13,233 nucleotides of DNA from CAISIP01 sp043759735 (GTDB lineage: Bacteria; Pseudomonadota; Gammaproteobacteria; Burkholderiales; Burkholderiaceae_C): positions 1 to 13,233 of the forward strand of contig JAYUQC010000082.1 of NCBI GenBank assembly GCA_043759735.1. Direction: 5' to 3'. The position numbers and the translations under genes are program-made. How positions within the stretch are numbered: the first letter of the stretch is position 1; every line of letters starts with the position of its first letter. Shown piece by piece: positions 13,138 through 13,233 of this stretch. The notes under the pieces were generated by a model, which saw only the letters and a list, made by a program, of their open reading frames with translations, had not been told where the DNA came from and ran no database searches.

Positions 13138-13233
13138 CGCGCGGCGCTCATCAGGAATGCTCCATGCTGCGCATTGCGCAATTCGCCCTTGGGAACGGCC
13201 CGGCGGCGCGCATCAGGAATGCTCCATGCTGCG
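13134..13233 (-). CDS. 3' end of an unidentified reading frame (partial, runs off the right edge)
   Basis: On the minus strand a frame enters at the window edge and ends at TGA 13136-13134, overlapping the glycosyltransferase ATG by 4 bp. The visible 32 residues end in GELRNAQHGAFLMSAAR. I do not recognise the family. In favour of a real gene are the ATGA junction and the tight GC-rich operon style. Against it, the region contains two near-identical 31-nt repeats (13141-13171 and 13203-13233) that fall in different frames (offset 62 nt), so part of this C-terminus may be a duplication product or repeat-derived. Confidence 0.45.
   Translation of the reverse strand, partial: AAWSIPDARRRAVPKGELRNAQHGAFLMSAAR
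13141..13233. repeat. Two 31-nt direct repeats separated by 31 nt at the window edge
   Basis: 13141-13171 and 13203-13233 share 30 of 31 bases (the mismatch is at 13148 versus 13210). Both contain CATCAGGAATGCTCCATGC. The 31-nt interval includes the 10-bp palindrome ATTGCGCAAT (13173-13182). The second copy ends exactly at the window edge, so the array may continue. It could be a tandem duplication of a gene end, a dispersed intergenic repeat, or less likely the edge of a CRISPR array. Confidence 0.75.

Overview
The window is GC-rich DNA with dense, mostly co-directional genes, GTG starts, ATGA stop/start overlaps and several short intergenic repeats. Gene content and codon use suggest a proteobacterium, most likely a betaproteobacterium of the Burkholderiales type. 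This is inference; there is no rRNA or marker gene to fix it.

Layout. (1) Positions 1-453 hold no convincing gene. They carry an array of short repeats built on the core CAAGACTTGACCCC, both direct and inverted, followed by a 34-bp hairpin repeat that touches the stop codon of the first gene. (2) Positions 454-8044 form a five-gene catabolic block on the minus strand. In transcription order it is GMC oxidoreductase 2, a YcaD-like MFS transporter, GMC oxidoreductase 1, a galactonate-dehydratase-like enolase-superfamily enzyme, and an AldA-like aldehyde dehydrogenase. The last three are packed with 15- and 26-bp gaps. (3) Positions 8168-11148 on the plus strand hold a lipoprotein alpha/beta-hydrolase, a PlsC-like acyltransferase and a stand-alone RibD-C-terminal (DHFR-like) reductase, with gaps of 44 and 39 bp. 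(4) Positions 11078-13233 on the minus strand hold the 3' end of an unidentified reading frame, a GT4 glycosyltransferase and a SAM methyltransferase, each junction being a 4-bp ATGA overlap. The methyltransferase and reductase genes converge and overlap by 71 bp.

How they may work together. The minus-strand block reads as import and stepwise oxidation/dehydration of a polyhydroxylated compound such as a sugar, sugar acid or polyol: MFS uptake, FAD-dependent alcohol oxidation by two GMC enzymes, dehydration by the enolase-superfamily enzyme, and oxidation of an aldehyde product by the ALDH. No aldolase or regulator is present, so the substrate cannot be fixed. The right-hand genes (RibD-like reductase, methyltransferase, glycosyltransferase) could together make a glycosylated, methylated pterin- or flavin-like compound, but this rests only on gene neighbourhood.

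Most worth a second look: the enolase-superfamily protein lacks two canonical catalytic aspartates; the two GMC enzymes differ in their catalytic pair (His-His versus His-Asn); a dispersed hairpin repeat has become coding sequence in the lipoprotein signal region; and the right edge carries two 31-nt direct repeats spaced by 31 nt.
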